Shown here: in pieces, positions 32,277 through 40,972 of the stretch
Layout of the letters: each line of letters opens with the position of its first letter
Numbering within the stretch: position 1 is the stretch's first letter
Assembly: GCA_937900285.1 (NCBI GenBank)
Contig: CALCEM010000080.1
Span: forward strand, 1 to 44,108
Length of the DNA: 44,108 nt
Direction of reading: 5' to 3'
Source: an uncultured Fretibacterium sp.
GTDB lineage: Bacteria; Synergistota; Synergistia; Synergistales; Aminobacteriaceae
Notes under the pieces: generated by a model
Seen by the model: the letters and a program-made list of their open reading frames with translations, nothing else
What the model was told of the DNA's origin: nothing
Database searches by the model: none
Made by a program: the position numbers and the translations under genes

Positions 32277-32672
32277 ATGAGCGTCGGAAATAATATAAAA
32301 ATTTTTAGAAAAAGAGCAGGCTTAACGCAAACACTTTTGGCAAAAAAATTAAATATAGCTCTCGCAACTTTAAGGCGTTGGGAATCTGGCGAGACATCTC
32401 CAACAGGTTTAAAATTAATCGCGCTGGCTAATGTTTTGAAAGTTGCTCCCGAAGATTTTATTACAGGTGATGTGAATGCGTTACATGACACTAAAATTAC
32501 TATACCGGAAAGACCAGACGAAAAATTAATTTATGAAGGCGAAGTAAACGGGAGGAACTGTAAAATTGAAATTCCTCCCACCCCAGAAGGTTATAAATTA
32601 TTTCGTGAATTGTTAAATAATATTTTTCCCGTTAAAGATTGGACGCAGGATAAAAATTTAAATTTAAACTAG
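32277..32672 (+). CDS. XRE-family helix-turn-helix regulator
   Basis: A 131-residue DNA-binding protein. The XRE (Cro/C1-type) HTH fills residues 1-63: IKIFRKRAGLTQTLLAKKLN, IALATLRRWESGETSPTGLK and LANVLKVAPEDFI. The remaining part is a short unrecognised C-terminal segment with ERPDEKLIYEGEVNGRNCKI and no peptidase motif. AGGAG (32261-32265) lies eleven bases before ATG, and a TGTTATAAT promoter is at 32220-32228. It is divergent from the small peptide gene, and may regulate it and itself through the shared inverted repeat. Its last four bases (CTAG) are shared with the stop codon of the convergent DUF533 gene. Confidence 0.85.
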   Translation: MSVGNNIKIFRKRAGLTQTLLAKKLNIALATLRRWESGETSPTGLKLIALANVLKVAPEDFITGDVNALHDTKITIPERPDEKLIYEGEVNGRNCKIEIPPTPEGYKLFRELLNNIFPVKDWTQDKNLNLN

Positions 32673-33388
32673 CACATATAACTTGTATTTTGAGTGTTAG
32701 TCATCTGTTCGATCTGGCGGACTATGTTCGAATTTAATCCCATTGAGCGCGCTAAATTATCCAAATATTTGCGTTCTGCATCCGTGTCAACTTCGATCGC
32801 CATCAACGAAGCTGAATAAACTTGAGCAGCTAAATCCGGGCGGTTTTTCGTAGCAGCAATAATTTTATTTGTTTCCATTGGGCTTCTTAATTTCGTCATA
32901 ACATAATTTACGCCTTCTTGACCAACTCCGGAAGATTTTAACTGCGTCATAATTTTTGTAAGTTCATCCGGGTCAACTTGTCCGTCAGCTTTAGCGGCAT
33001 CGATCATAGCAATAATAATTATTTCTGCATCTGAATTCTGTTGTTGAGGCGTAACATTTTCCGGTTCATAATTTTCGACTGCTTGAGACTGCGCTCCGCC
33101 GGACATGGAATTTTTTAAAGCTTTATACGCCATCATTCCGAGTAAACCCATTGCGCCACCGCCTAAACTGTTAGCCGTAGTGCTTTGAGAGCGTCCTGTT
33201 AAAGCTCCGAGCAGTGCACCAATTCCAGCAGCTGCTAAATTATCATTCCCTCCGACGGCTGAACCTGCTTTGCCTAATAAACCGCCAAGTAAATCCTGCA
33301 CGCTGTTTCCTGCAGATTGAGCGCGAGAACTTGCAGAAGGACTCAAACCGCCACCCACTAAGCCGCCTAATAAACTCATGAAATCCAT
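32669..33388 (-). CDS. DUF533 / TerB-like protein
   Basis: A 239-residue protein whose last 120 residues match DUF533 (YebE-type, TerB-like helical fold): IIIIAMIDAAKADGQVDPDE, KLRSPMETNKIIAATKNRPD and YSASLMAIEVDTDAERKYLD. The N-terminal 120 residues are rich in Gly, Ala and Ser with hydrophobic stretches (LLGGLVGGGL, AAAGIGALLGALTG), as in other DUF533 proteins. AAGGAG lies 13 bases before ATG 33388; a second ATG is three codons on. Function is unknown; family members are often linked to envelope stress. It is convergent with the XRE gene, with the two stop codons overlapping. Confidence 0.8.
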   Translation of the reverse strand: MDFMSLLGGLVGGGLSPSASSRAQSAGNSVQDLLGGLLGKAGSAVGGNDNLAAAGIGALLGALTGRSQSTTANSLGGGAMGLLGMMAYKALKNSMSGGAQSQAVENYEPENVTPQQQNSDAEIIIIAMIDAAKADGQVDPDELTKIMTQLKSSGVGQEGVNYVMTKLRSPMETNKIIAATKNRPDLAAQVYSASLMAIEVDTDAERKYLDNLARSMGLNSNIVRQIEQMTNTQNTSYMC

Positions 33389-33650
33389 TTTAAAAAAAAT
33401 TCTCCTTTATGCGTAAAAATAAAATTAATATTTAAATTATAAGCCAGTTATTTTTAAAATATTATACTGGGCGCGGGGTTTTTATAAAATTCATCTGTAA
33501 AGCCTTATGAGAATTTAAATTTTTAAGCTCGAAATTATATTTTTTAATTTTATTTATGGTGAGTATTACGAATAAAAAAATTTTTTACAACATTTAAAAT
33601 TAAACCGTTTTTCAAATTGTTATATTTCTCAAGGAGGAAAATATTTTATT

Positions 33651-34829
33651 ATGAAAAAATCGCTAATAATTTTTACAGCGTCATTCTTAATAATATCGTT
33701 ATTATTTTGTTCGGCTGGAGCTTTTGGATCATGGAAGCATGAACGTAAAGTCGGCCTCGATAATCAATGGGGCGTAGAAGTTGAGAAAGCTCACCGGCAC
33801 GCTTCAGGACATGACACATTATTTATAAAAAAAGCATTGTGCATAATTTTAGCGGTCGTGTTAGTTGTAGTTTGCGCTTCGTTTGCTTCGGCAGGTTGGA
33901 AATTTGATCGAAAAGTAAAAATAATTTGTCCATGGCCGGCAGGAGGTTCGTCAGATGAAACTGTCAGGACTATGGCAAAATTATTAAACAGCATAATAAA
34001 TCAAGAAGTCGAAGTGTTAAACGTTGTAGGAGATGACGGAACTAAAGCCATCGAATTTGCAAATTCCCAGCCCGCTGATGGTTATACGTTTTTGCTCGGC
34101 ACTCAAAGTTTATTTATGCAGGATATTCAAGGCACAACTGACATAAAATTTAAAAATGAATTTATCCCTGTCGTTAGATTAGTTCACGCAATTAATATTT
34201 TGACTATATCGAACGAGACAATAAGAGAAACAGGTTATAAAAATTTTTCCGACTTATCAGAATACATGTTAAAAAATCCTTATGAAATCAGCGTAGGAAT
34301 GTTAACCAGCACGGGACTCGATGGCGTAGCAATAAGGCAGACCCTTGAATGTCTCGACGTTTTAAAAGTTACGTACCATACTGCTGGGGATTTAGCTTCG
34401 GCACTTGTTGAAGGTCATATCGATTTGATGATCGGAGGAATTGAAGAGATCAGCGACCTTGTAGAAGATGATGAAGTGACTCCGATTTTATCATTAAGCG
34501 AGAAGAGATTAAAAAAATATCCTGATGTCCAATGCACTGGCGAGTTGGGAATTGATTCATTTATGGGACCTGCGCGTGGATTATTTGCGAAAAAAGAAAC
34601 TCCGAAAGAAGCGATCGATGCGATGGTCGAAGCCGTCAGAAAAGCATCAAAAACCCCAATTTGGAAAAAATTTTTAGAGCAGGGCTGTTATGATGAGAGG
34701 CCGGGATTTGCTGATCAAAATGAATATATAAAACTCTGCGAAGAAGATTATAAATTATTGACGGAGTATTTAACTTCAGAAGGATTATTAAAGACAAATT
34801 ATTTTAAAGATGACGGGAATAACGCGTAA
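33651..34829 (+). CDS. TctC-family solute receptor with duplicated N-terminus
   Basis: Extracytoplasmic binding receptor of a tripartite tricarboxylate transporter. From about residue 58 the chain is a normal TctC: its own signal peptide (KKALCIILAVVLVVVCASFA), then GWKFDRKVKIICPWPAGGSS, QPADGYTFLLGTQ and later LASALVEGHIDLMIGG. Ahead of that sit 57 extra residues with a first signal peptide (to about 25) and a relic of the mature start, GSWKHERKV. The relic aligns with GWKFDRKV/EWKFERKI of the two intact starts. So the gene looks like an in-frame fusion of the 5' end of one tctC copy to another. AAGGAGG precedes the ATG. The paralogue follows at 34907. Export may be altered. Confidence 0.88.
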   Translation: MKKSLIIFTASFLIISLLFCSAGAFGSWKHERKVGLDNQWGVEVEKAHRHASGHDTLFIKKALCIILAVVLVVVCASFASAGWKFDRKVKIICPWPAGGSSDETVRTMAKLLNSIINQEVEVLNVVGDDGTKAIEFANSQPADGYTFLLGTQSLFMQDIQGTTDIKFKNEFIPVVRLVHAINILTISNETIRETGYKNFSDLSEYMLKNPYEISVGMLTSTGLDGVAIRQTLECLDVLKVTYHTAGDLASALVEGHIDLMIGGIEEISDLVEDDEVTPILSLSEKRLKKYPDVQCTGELGIDSFMGPARGLFAKKETPKEAIDAMVEAVRKASKTPIWKKFLEQGCYDERPGFADQNEYIKLCEEDYKLLTEYLTSEGLLKTNYFKDDGNNA

Positions 34830-34906
34830 TTTTGCGATTAGATTTAAATTATTTAAGTATTAGAATTTTTTTTTAATTATATTTTGAGGAGGTATTTTAA
34901 ATTATT

Positions 34907-35899
34907 ATGAGCATGAGAAAATTTTCACGAGTAATATTTTTGATGTTATTAATTTTGAGTATAGCTTCATTAGCAAATGCAGAATGGAAATTTGAACGCA
35001 AGATCAGCATTATATGTCCTTGGGGTGTAGGAGGCGGAGCGGATTCGACAATACGTCCAATGGCAAATTTATTAAAGGGAATTTTGGGCCAGGAAGTTGA
35101 AGTAGTAAACGTAACAGGAGGAAGCGGAGTAACAGGAATCGAATACGTTTATAAACAACCTGCGGACGGATATACGTTCATGCTTGGGACGCAAAGTTTA
35201 TTTATGCAGGACATGCAGGGATCAACATCAATGAATTTCAAAAATGAATTTATTCCCGTTGCGAGATTGGTTCACGCTATAAATATTTTGGCTGGTTCAA
35301 AAAAAGCAATGGAAGCTAAAGGTTATAAATCATTTTCAAGTTTAATGCAGTACGTTAAAGATAATCCTTTTGCTGTTAGTGTTGGAATGCTTACGAGCAC
35401 CGGGCTTGACGGAGCTTCACTTAAACAGGCTCTCGAAGGTTTAGACATTTTAGATATTTCGTACCCTTCAGGCTCTGAGATGAACTCTGCATTAGTTGGC
35501 GGACATATTGATTTAATGGTGACCGGAACGGATGAAATTGAAGGACTGATCGCGGCTGGTGATATAGTTCCGTTACTTGCGTTGAGTGAACAAAGAATGA
35601 AGCGTTATCCTAATGTAGAATGCTCGATGGAGCTTGGAATTAATTCAATTTTAGGACCTGCTCGCGGAATTTTTGCGAAGAAGGGAACACCGCAGGAAGC
35701 AATTGATGCATTAGTGTCAGCGATTGAGAAGGCTTCTCAGGAAAAAAGCTGGCAGGACTTTTTATATCAAGGTTGCTACGATGAGCGCCCATCATTTGCG
35801 AATCAAAAGGATTATATTGAAGCCTGCGAACAAGATTATAAATTATTGAGCGAATATTTAAAGGCAGAAGGCGTGCTCAAGAAAAATTATTACGAGTAA
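34907..35899 (+). CDS. TctC-family solute receptor
   Basis: A 330-residue binding protein of a tripartite tricarboxylate transporter. Clean signal peptide (to about residue 26), mature start EWKFERKISIICPWGVGGGA, then QPADGYTFMLGTQ, LTSTGLDG and SALVGGHIDLMVTG. It is strongly similar to the preceding gene across its full mature length, so the two are tandem duplicates. GAGGAGG lies 14 bases before ATG, a long gap; the ATG two codons later is an alternative. A strong terminator stands between this gene and tctB, which should keep receptor levels above those of the membrane subunits. With citDEF downstream, citrate or a related tricarboxylate is the likely ligand. Confidence 0.92.
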   Translation: MSMRKFSRVIFLMLLILSIASLANAEWKFERKISIICPWGVGGGADSTIRPMANLLKGILGQEVEVVNVTGGSGVTGIEYVYKQPADGYTFMLGTQSLFMQDMQGSTSMNFKNEFIPVARLVHAINILAGSKKAMEAKGYKSFSSLMQYVKDNPFAVSVGMLTSTGLDGASLKQALEGLDILDISYPSGSEMNSALVGGHIDLMVTGTDEIEGLIAAGDIVPLLALSEQRMKRYPNVECSMELGINSILGPARGIFAKKGTPQEAIDALVSAIEKASQEKSWQDFLYQGCYDERPSFANQKDYIEACEQDYKLLSEYLKAEGVLKKNYYE

Positions 35900-35914
35900 A
35901 TATAAAAATAATTT

Positions 35915-35943
35915 ATGGGGATGAATTGTCCCCATTTTTTTTT
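35915..35943 (+). terminator. Intrinsic terminator between tctC and tctB
   Basis: ATGGGGA (35915-35921) pairs perfectly with TCCCCAT (35929-35935) around a seven-base loop, followed by nine T. Because tctBA and citDEF lie just downstream without an evident promoter before tctB, partial readthrough is likely and would set the receptor-to-permease ratio. Confidence 0.85.
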
Positions 35944-35968
35944 ATTTTTAAGAGGAGGTAAATTAAAT

Positions 35969-36499
35969 TTGTTTGAATTGATCTGCAATATAATTTTATG
36001 GCTTGGATTGCTTTACGCATATTTTTTTAACGTGCTCGAAGCTCCGATCCCCGACAGAGTTGCGAGGAATCCATACACATTAAAACCCGATATGTGGCCG
36101 AAAGCAATAATAATATTATTATTAATTTGTATAGCGATAAATATTTTTAATATCATCCGCAAAAATAAAAATAACCCGGAGTTTTCGCTTGATGCACTTT
36201 TAACGATTAGGGTGAGATTGTGTCTCGGAATATTTTTAATTGTTGGAGCGAGTTTTATTCTTGAACCGTTAGGCTATATGGCGACGTGTGTATTGGTATT
36301 ATTTTTATATGGTTTTTTGCTCGGAGAACATAGAGTGATCAGGCTCGCAATATTTTCAATTTTGATAACGTTAATTTTATATATAGTGTTTAGCGTTCTG
36401 TTAGCTGTAAATTTACCACGCGGAACTATAACGGAATTTAGGAATTTTTCGTTATACGTTGAGAGTTTAGTTTCTCAAGTTAAGGGCGCAATATTTTAA
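35969..36499 (+). CDS. TctB-family small membrane subunit
   Basis: Small membrane subunit of the tripartite tricarboxylate transporter, 176 residues with four hydrophobic segments (for example NIILWLGLLYAYFF and LCLGIFLIVGASFILEPLGY). The GLLYAYFFNVLEAP...PDMWPKAI pattern and the GYMATCVLVLFLYGFLLGEH block are typical TctB. I place the start at TTG 35969, ten bases after AGAGGAGG (35951-35958). The frame stays open to 35915, but that codon lies inside the terminator hairpin and has no ribosome site. The next gene, tctA, starts 19 bases after the stop with GGTGGAGG upstream. Confidence 0.85.
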   Translation: MFELICNIILWLGLLYAYFFNVLEAPIPDRVARNPYTLKPDMWPKAIIILLLICIAINIFNIIRKNKNNPEFSLDALLTIRVRLCLGIFLIVGASFILEPLGYMATCVLVLFLYGFLLGEHRVIRLAIFSILITLILYIVFSVLLAVNLPRGTITEFRNFSLYVESLVSQVKGAIF

Positions 36500-36518
36500 G
36501 GTGGAGGCGTATATATAA

Positions 36519-38012
36519 ATGACAGCATGGGAATTATTTTCAAATGGGTTCAGCGTCTTAACGGACCCTTATACGCTCTTAATGGTAATATTTGCGATTA
36601 TAGTCGGGACGATTTTCGGAGCATTACCCGGAGTCAGTGCGACAATGGCAGTAGCTTTAGGGTTACCGTTTACGTATTCAATGCAGCCAATTCCGGCAAT
36701 AGTATTTTTAGTGGCTGTATATTGTTCGTCAATAACAGGCGGAAGCATTACGGCGATATTATTTAAAATTCCCGGAGTTCCATCGAGTGCACCGACAACA
36801 TTTGACGGCTATCCAATGGCGCAGCGTGGTGAAGCTGGGAAAGCTCTCGGCATTGCTTTAGGGAGTTCGGCTATTGGCGGATTAGTTTCAGCATTAGCGA
36901 TGTTATTTTTATCACCGCAATTGACACAAGCCGCATTATCGTTCAGTGCTTCGGATATTTTTGCAATTACATTTATGGGGCTTTCGATTTTGACGTGTCT
37001 TGATTCAAAAAATATTTTGCGCACGTTAATTTCCGGATTATTGGGGTTATTGCTTGCGTGTGTAGGACAGGACCCGATGTACGCGGTTCAGCGTTTGACA
37101 TTTGGATCGAGCGAATTAATTGCAGGACTCGAAATGATCCCGGTATTAATTGGAATTTTTGCGGTTACGGAAGTTTTAAAGCAGACTAAGAAGCGCGATA
37201 AAATTTTAAATGACGGAACAAACACCAGCGTAAATACAAAAATGCCATCGCTTAAAGAATGGTGGGGAATTAAATGGCTTCTTGCGAGATGTTCAATTAT
37301 AGGGACGATAATAGGAATTTTACCGGGAGCGGGTGCAACGATAGCGTCATTTTTATGTTATTCGACTGAGACGAAAATTTCAAAGCATCCTGAAAAATTT
37401 GGAACTGGAATTATTGACGGTGTAGCAGCTTCCGAAACTGCAAACAACGCCGCGACAGGTGGAGCAATGGTGCCATTATTATCGCTTGGAATTCCCGGAG
37501 GAAACGCCGCCGCAGTAATGATGAGCGCACTTGTTTTAAAAGGTGTACAGCTTGGGCCGTTGTTATTAGTCAATCAGCCTCAATATTTAAGCGCGACATT
37601 TGCTTCAATGGTTGTCACAAATATTTTAATGGTAATTGTTGCGATAGCTATAGCGAAAGTTTTCGCGCAAATTTTGGCCGTGCCGTATTCGTTTTTAGGA
37701 CCAATAATAATAATGCTCGCGATAATTGGATCATATGCTACAAATATGAGCATTGCAGATGTAAAAATAATGGCGATCGCTGGGGTATTAGGCTTAATAA
37801 TTTCGGCATGTAAATTTAATTCAGCTGCTTTAATTTTGGGATTAGTGCTCGGAGTAATTTGCGAGGGGAATTTTAGCAGAGCTTACACGATTTCGCGTGC
37901 TGATATAGTTGGAATGTTTTCGCGTCCGGTAGCTGGGAGTATTATGGCGGTGAGTATTTTATTATTAGTTTGGCCGATAATCTCGCAGATGTTTAAGAGA
38001 AATAAAGATTAA
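36519..38012 (+). CDS. TctA-family large permease subunit
   Basis: Large permease of the tripartite tricarboxylate transporter, 497 residues, about twelve membrane segments. Conserved TctA signatures: GTIFGALPGVSATMAVALGL, PAIVFLVAVYCSSITGGSIT, then FKIPGVPSSAPTTFDGYPMA, GILPGAGATIASFLCY and LSLGIPGGNAAAVMMSAL. The duplicated GxxPGxGAT-type loops form the translocation path in this family. Transport is driven by an ion gradient and the receptor TctC. It is the last transporter gene before citD, from which it is separated by 140 AT-rich bases holding a possible promoter. Confidence 0.95.
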   Translation: MTAWELFSNGFSVLTDPYTLLMVIFAIIVGTIFGALPGVSATMAVALGLPFTYSMQPIPAIVFLVAVYCSSITGGSITAILFKIPGVPSSAPTTFDGYPMAQRGEAGKALGIALGSSAIGGLVSALAMLFLSPQLTQAALSFSASDIFAITFMGLSILTCLDSKNILRTLISGLLGLLLACVGQDPMYAVQRLTFGSSELIAGLEMIPVLIGIFAVTEVLKQTKKRDKILNDGTNTSVNTKMPSLKEWWGIKWLLARCSIIGTIIGILPGAGATIASFLCYSTETKISKHPEKFGTGIIDGVAASETANNAATGGAMVPLLSLGIPGGNAAAVMMSALVLKGVQLGPLLLVNQPQYLSATFASMVVTNILMVIVAIAIAKVFAQILAVPYSFLGPIIIMLAIIGSYATNMSIADVKIMAIAGVLGLIISACKFNSAALILGLVLGVICEGNFSRAYTISRADIVGMFSRPVAGSIMAVSILLLVWPIISQMFKRNKD

Positions 38013-38069
38013 CCTAAATTTAAATTTATAAATAATGCGTTAAAACCCTGAATATATAAAAAATTATAG

Positions 38070-38078
38070 TGATAAAAT
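38070..38078 (+). promoter_or_regulatory. Possible extended -10 promoter before citD
   Basis: TGATAAAAT (TG at 38070-38071, TAAAAT at 38073-38078) matches the extended -10 seen at 31899-31907. It could give citDEF its own transcript with a leader of about 70 bases. The region is very AT-rich, so a chance match is possible. Confidence 0.35.
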
Positions 38079-38152
38079 TAATTTTGAATTTTTAAATTTT
38101 ACTCTTTAAACTCTTCGTAAATTTTATTTTTAATTCAGGAGGTGTTCTTTTA

Positions 38153-38461
38153 ATGGAGTTGAAGGCCGTAGGAACTGCTGGAACCCTTGAGAGTAGCGAT
38201 GTAATGATCACGATTGAACCTGCTCAGGCCGGCGGAATAGATTTAACGCTCGAAAGCTCTGTTATTAACCAGTATGGTCGCCAGATTAAAGCTGAAGTAT
38301 TAGCTTCGCTCGAACGTCTTGGCGTGAAAAATGCAAAAGTTATCGTAAATGATCATGGCGCACTTGATTGCACAATTAAAGCCCGTGTGGATTGTGCTTA
38401 TTATCGTGCTTGTCAATGCGATGTCGATGGAACATATCCTTGGGGAGGTGCGATCAGATAA
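38153..38461 (+). CDS. citD: Citrate lyase acyl carrier protein (gamma subunit)
   Basis: Carries the phosphoribosyl-dephospho-CoA prosthetic group on which acetyl and citryl groups ride during citrate cleavage. The family start is clear: VGTAGTLESSDVMITIEPA, with Ser14 as the attachment site. It continues with LTLESSVINQYGRQI and later DHGALDCTIKARVDCAYYRA. At 102 residues it is full length. AGGAGGTG lies nine bases before ATG. Its stop overlaps the citE start by one base (TAATG). The genes for making and attaching the prosthetic group (citG, citX) and the ligase citC are not in the window. Confidence 0.95.
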   Translation: MELKAVGTAGTLESSDVMITIEPAQAGGIDLTLESSVINQYGRQIKAEVLASLERLGVKNAKVIVNDHGALDCTIKARVDCAYYRACQCDVDGTYPWGGAIR

Positions 38462-39378
38462 TGAGTATACCAAGACCAAAGCCGGAAAAATTTAGACTCC
38501 GCAGAACAATGATGTTTATGAACGCTCAAAAGCCGAGTTTAATAAAAGACGCTTATATTTATGGAGCAGATTCTATTATGCTCGATCTTGAGGACGCTGT
38601 AGCAGAAAATCAAAAAGATTCCGCAAGATTTTCACTTTATCACGCGTTAAAAGAAATTGATTACGGAGACACTGAAGTAATTGTAAGGATTAACGGACTT
38701 GATACACCTCACTGGAAAGAAGATATACGCGTGTGCGTTGCAGGAGGATGCGACGGAATCAGAATCGCTAAAACTGAAAGCGCTAATGACGTTAAGACAG
38801 TTGACGCAGCAGTAACTGAAGCTGAAAAAGAATTTGGCGTAGAAGTTGGGCGCACTCTTTTAATGGCAGCTGTTGAAAGTCCTAAAGGTGTTTTAAATGC
38901 TTATGAAATTTGCACGGCTTCTCCGAGATTATTCGGCGTTGCAATTTCCGGCGGAGATTATAGAAAATGTATGCAAGTTAAAGTAATTCCCGGCGGAATC
39001 GAAATGTTAGCAGCTCGCGGAAATTTATTAATAGCTGCACGTGCTGCCGGTGTTCAGTGTTTTGATACGGTGTTCACAAATCTTAATGATGATGACGGCT
39101 TCAGAGCTGAAGTAAAACAAAATATTGAAATGGGCTTTGACGGAAAATCTTTAATTAATCCGAGACAAGTAAATATAGTTCATGAAATGATGGCTCCAAC
39201 CCAGAAGGAAATTGCTGAAGCAGAAAAGATCGTGCGCGCATTCCGTGAACATGCAAAAGAGGGAGTAGGAGTCTTTACGCTTGATAATGGCAAAATGATC
39301 GATATAGCTTTTGTACCAGGCGCAGAGAGAGTAATTAAATTAGCTAAGGCTAGCGGAATTTATGAGGGGGATCTTTAA
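38461..39378 (+). CDS. citE: Citrate lyase beta subunit (citryl-ACP lyase)
   Basis: Cleaves citryl-ACP to oxaloacetate and acetyl-ACP. ATG 38461 is chosen: it follows GGGAGGTG at a normal distance, and the product begins MSIPRPKPEKFRLRRTMMFM, matching the family. The frame is open further upstream, but only inside citD. The fold is an HpcH/HpaI-type TIM barrel. Conserved blocks are DSIMLDLEDAVAENQKDSAR, VRINGLDTPHW, RIAKTES, LMAAVESPKGVLNA and FDGKSLINPRQVNIVHEMMA. It is 305 residues long. The stop is three bases before citF. Confidence 0.95.
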   Translation: MSIPRPKPEKFRLRRTMMFMNAQKPSLIKDAYIYGADSIMLDLEDAVAENQKDSARFSLYHALKEIDYGDTEVIVRINGLDTPHWKEDIRVCVAGGCDGIRIAKTESANDVKTVDAAVTEAEKEFGVEVGRTLLMAAVESPKGVLNAYEICTASPRLFGVAISGGDYRKCMQVKVIPGGIEMLAARGNLLIAARAAGVQCFDTVFTNLNDDDGFRAEVKQNIEMGFDGKSLINPRQVNIVHEMMAPTQKEIAEAEKIVRAFREHAKEGVGVFTLDNGKMIDIAFVPGAERVIKLAKASGIYEGDL

Positions 39379-39381
39379 ATT

Positions 39382-40956
39382 ATGAAAAATTCAGTAGGCA
39401 GAGAGATACCCGAAGAAGCGTTAAATATAAAATTGGCAAATGGCCGCAAATATGAACCTTATCAGGGTAAAGGCTACCGCGACGGCAAATATATTAAGAA
39501 GCAGGGACCGACCACAAAAATTTATGAAAATCCCTCCGAGAGCAAAATTGTTCCGTCTATTCGTGACGCAATAATTAAAACGGGGTTAAAAGACGGTATG
39601 ACAGTTTCGTTCCATCATCATTTTAGAAACGGTGATTACATCGTAAATATGGTGATGAAAGAAATTGTAGAACTTGGAATTAAAGATATTACGATCGCTG
39701 CTTCAAGTTTGGGAGATGCTCATGATCCAGTCGCTGAATATATTGAGCAGGGAATTGTAACAGGAATTCAAACGAGCGGTATTCGCGGCAAAATGGGCGA
39801 TGTCGTATCACATGGAAAATTAAAGACTCCGGCAATTTTGAGATCACACGGCGGAAGAGTTCGCGCAGTCGAAGAAGGGGACGTACATATTGATGTCGCG
39901 TTTATTGGTGCGCCTACTTCTGATGAATATGGCAACGCTAGAGCTTTAGGCGGAAAAGGTGACTGCGGAGTATTGAGCTATGCTGTAGTAGATTCCGAAT
40001 ACGCCGACAAAGTTGTAGTAATAACTGACACGCTCGTTGATTATCCGAATTTCCCGGCGAGCATTCACGGCATAAATGTGGATTATGTAGTAGTAGTTGA
40101 TGAGATCGGCAACCCGAAAAAAATCGCCAGTGCTGCGGCTCGAATGACACAAAACCCAAGAGATTTAATGATGGCTGAGAACGTTGCAAAAATTATGACT
40201 GCTACTCCATGGTTTAAGGATGGATTTTCATTCCAGACGGGAGCTGGCGGGCCTTCGTTGGCAGTAAATAGATTTCTTGAGCCTTTAATGGTCGAGCGTA
40301 ATATAAAAATGGCTTGGGCTATTGGAGGAATTACCGGGTCGATCTGCGAGCTTAAAGAAAAAGGACTCGTCGGGAAAATAATTGACGTTCAGGACTTCGA
40401 TACAAATGCAATTGATGACATTCGCAATAATAAAAATCATTATGAAATGACCGCGAGCGAATACGCTAACCCAGCAAATAAAGGAGCATTCGTAAATAAA
40501 TTAGATTTCGTCGTGTTAGCAGCTCTCGAAGTTGATACGGATTTCAACGTAAATGTTATAACCGGTTCAGATGGAGTTTTACGCGGAGCACCCGGCGGAC
40601 ATCCTGATACGGCAGAAGGTGCAAAATGTTGCATAATCGTTACACCTTTAGTGCGCGGACGCATGGCGACAATTTGCGAACATGTTGTAACAGTTACAAC
40701 GCCTGGGGATTGTGTCGATGTTGTAGTAACTGATTACGGCCTCGCAGTAAACCCGAAACGCCAGGATATAATTGACTGTCTCGACAAAGCTGGAGTAAAG
40801 CACGTGAAAATTGAAGAACTTAAGGAGAAAGCCTATTCAATGGTGGGTCGTCCCGATGATCTTCAATGGAAGGACAAAGTTGTAGCAATTCTCGAAGCTC
40901 GCGATGGGACAATTTTAGACGTAGTACGCGAGATTAAACCTTACGAGGATAAATAA
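39382..40956 (+). CDS. citF: Citrate lyase alpha subunit (citrate:acetyl-ACP transferase)
   Basis: Exchanges acetyl for citryl on the ACP subunit. At 524 residues it is full length and strongly conserved: MKNSVGREIPEEAL, GMTVSFHHHFRNGDYIVNMV, SSLGDAHDPVAEYI, then FIGAPTSDEYGNARALGGKG, VVITDTLVDYPNFPASIHGI and FQTGAGGPSLAVNRFLEPLM. A GGGGGAT site is close upstream of ATG, in the citE tail. Last gene of the transport and cleavage module, followed by a strong terminator. Citrate fermentation would need an oxaloacetate-using enzyme encoded elsewhere. Confidence 0.96.
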   Translation: MKNSVGREIPEEALNIKLANGRKYEPYQGKGYRDGKYIKKQGPTTKIYENPSESKIVPSIRDAIIKTGLKDGMTVSFHHHFRNGDYIVNMVMKEIVELGIKDITIAASSLGDAHDPVAEYIEQGIVTGIQTSGIRGKMGDVVSHGKLKTPAILRSHGGRVRAVEEGDVHIDVAFIGAPTSDEYGNARALGGKGDCGVLSYAVVDSEYADKVVVITDTLVDYPNFPASIHGINVDYVVVVDEIGNPKKIASAAARMTQNPRDLMMAENVAKIMTATPWFKDGFSFQTGAGGPSLAVNRFLEPLMVERNIKMAWAIGGITGSICELKEKGLVGKIIDVQDFDTNAIDDIRNNKNHYEMTASEYANPANKGAFVNKLDFVVLAALEVDTDFNVNVITGSDGVLRGAPGGHPDTAEGAKCCIIVTPLVRGRMATICEHVVTVTTPGDCVDVVVTDYGLAVNPKRQDIIDCLDKAGVKHVKIEELKEKAYSMVGRPDDLQWKDKVVAILEARDGTILDVVREIKPYEDK

Positions 40957-40972
40957 ATTTAATTTTAAATTT

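Noticed and set aside
33389..33650. Possible small gene or RNA between the DUF533 and tctC genes
   Set aside because: Only a 13-codon frame without a ribosome site and AT-rich sequence were seen. A TGTTATATT near 33620 is too close to the ribosome site to be a convincing promoter.
35915..35968. N-terminal extension of TctB beginning at ATG 35915
   Set aside because: It would be encoded by the terminator hairpin and its T run (giving a Phe-rich stretch) with no ribosome site. AGAGGAGG points to TTG 35969.
38392..38460. Upstream in-frame start for citE inside citD
   Set aside because: The extra residues come from another frame of the conserved citD end. ATG 38461 gives the family N-terminus and the usual TAATG junction.
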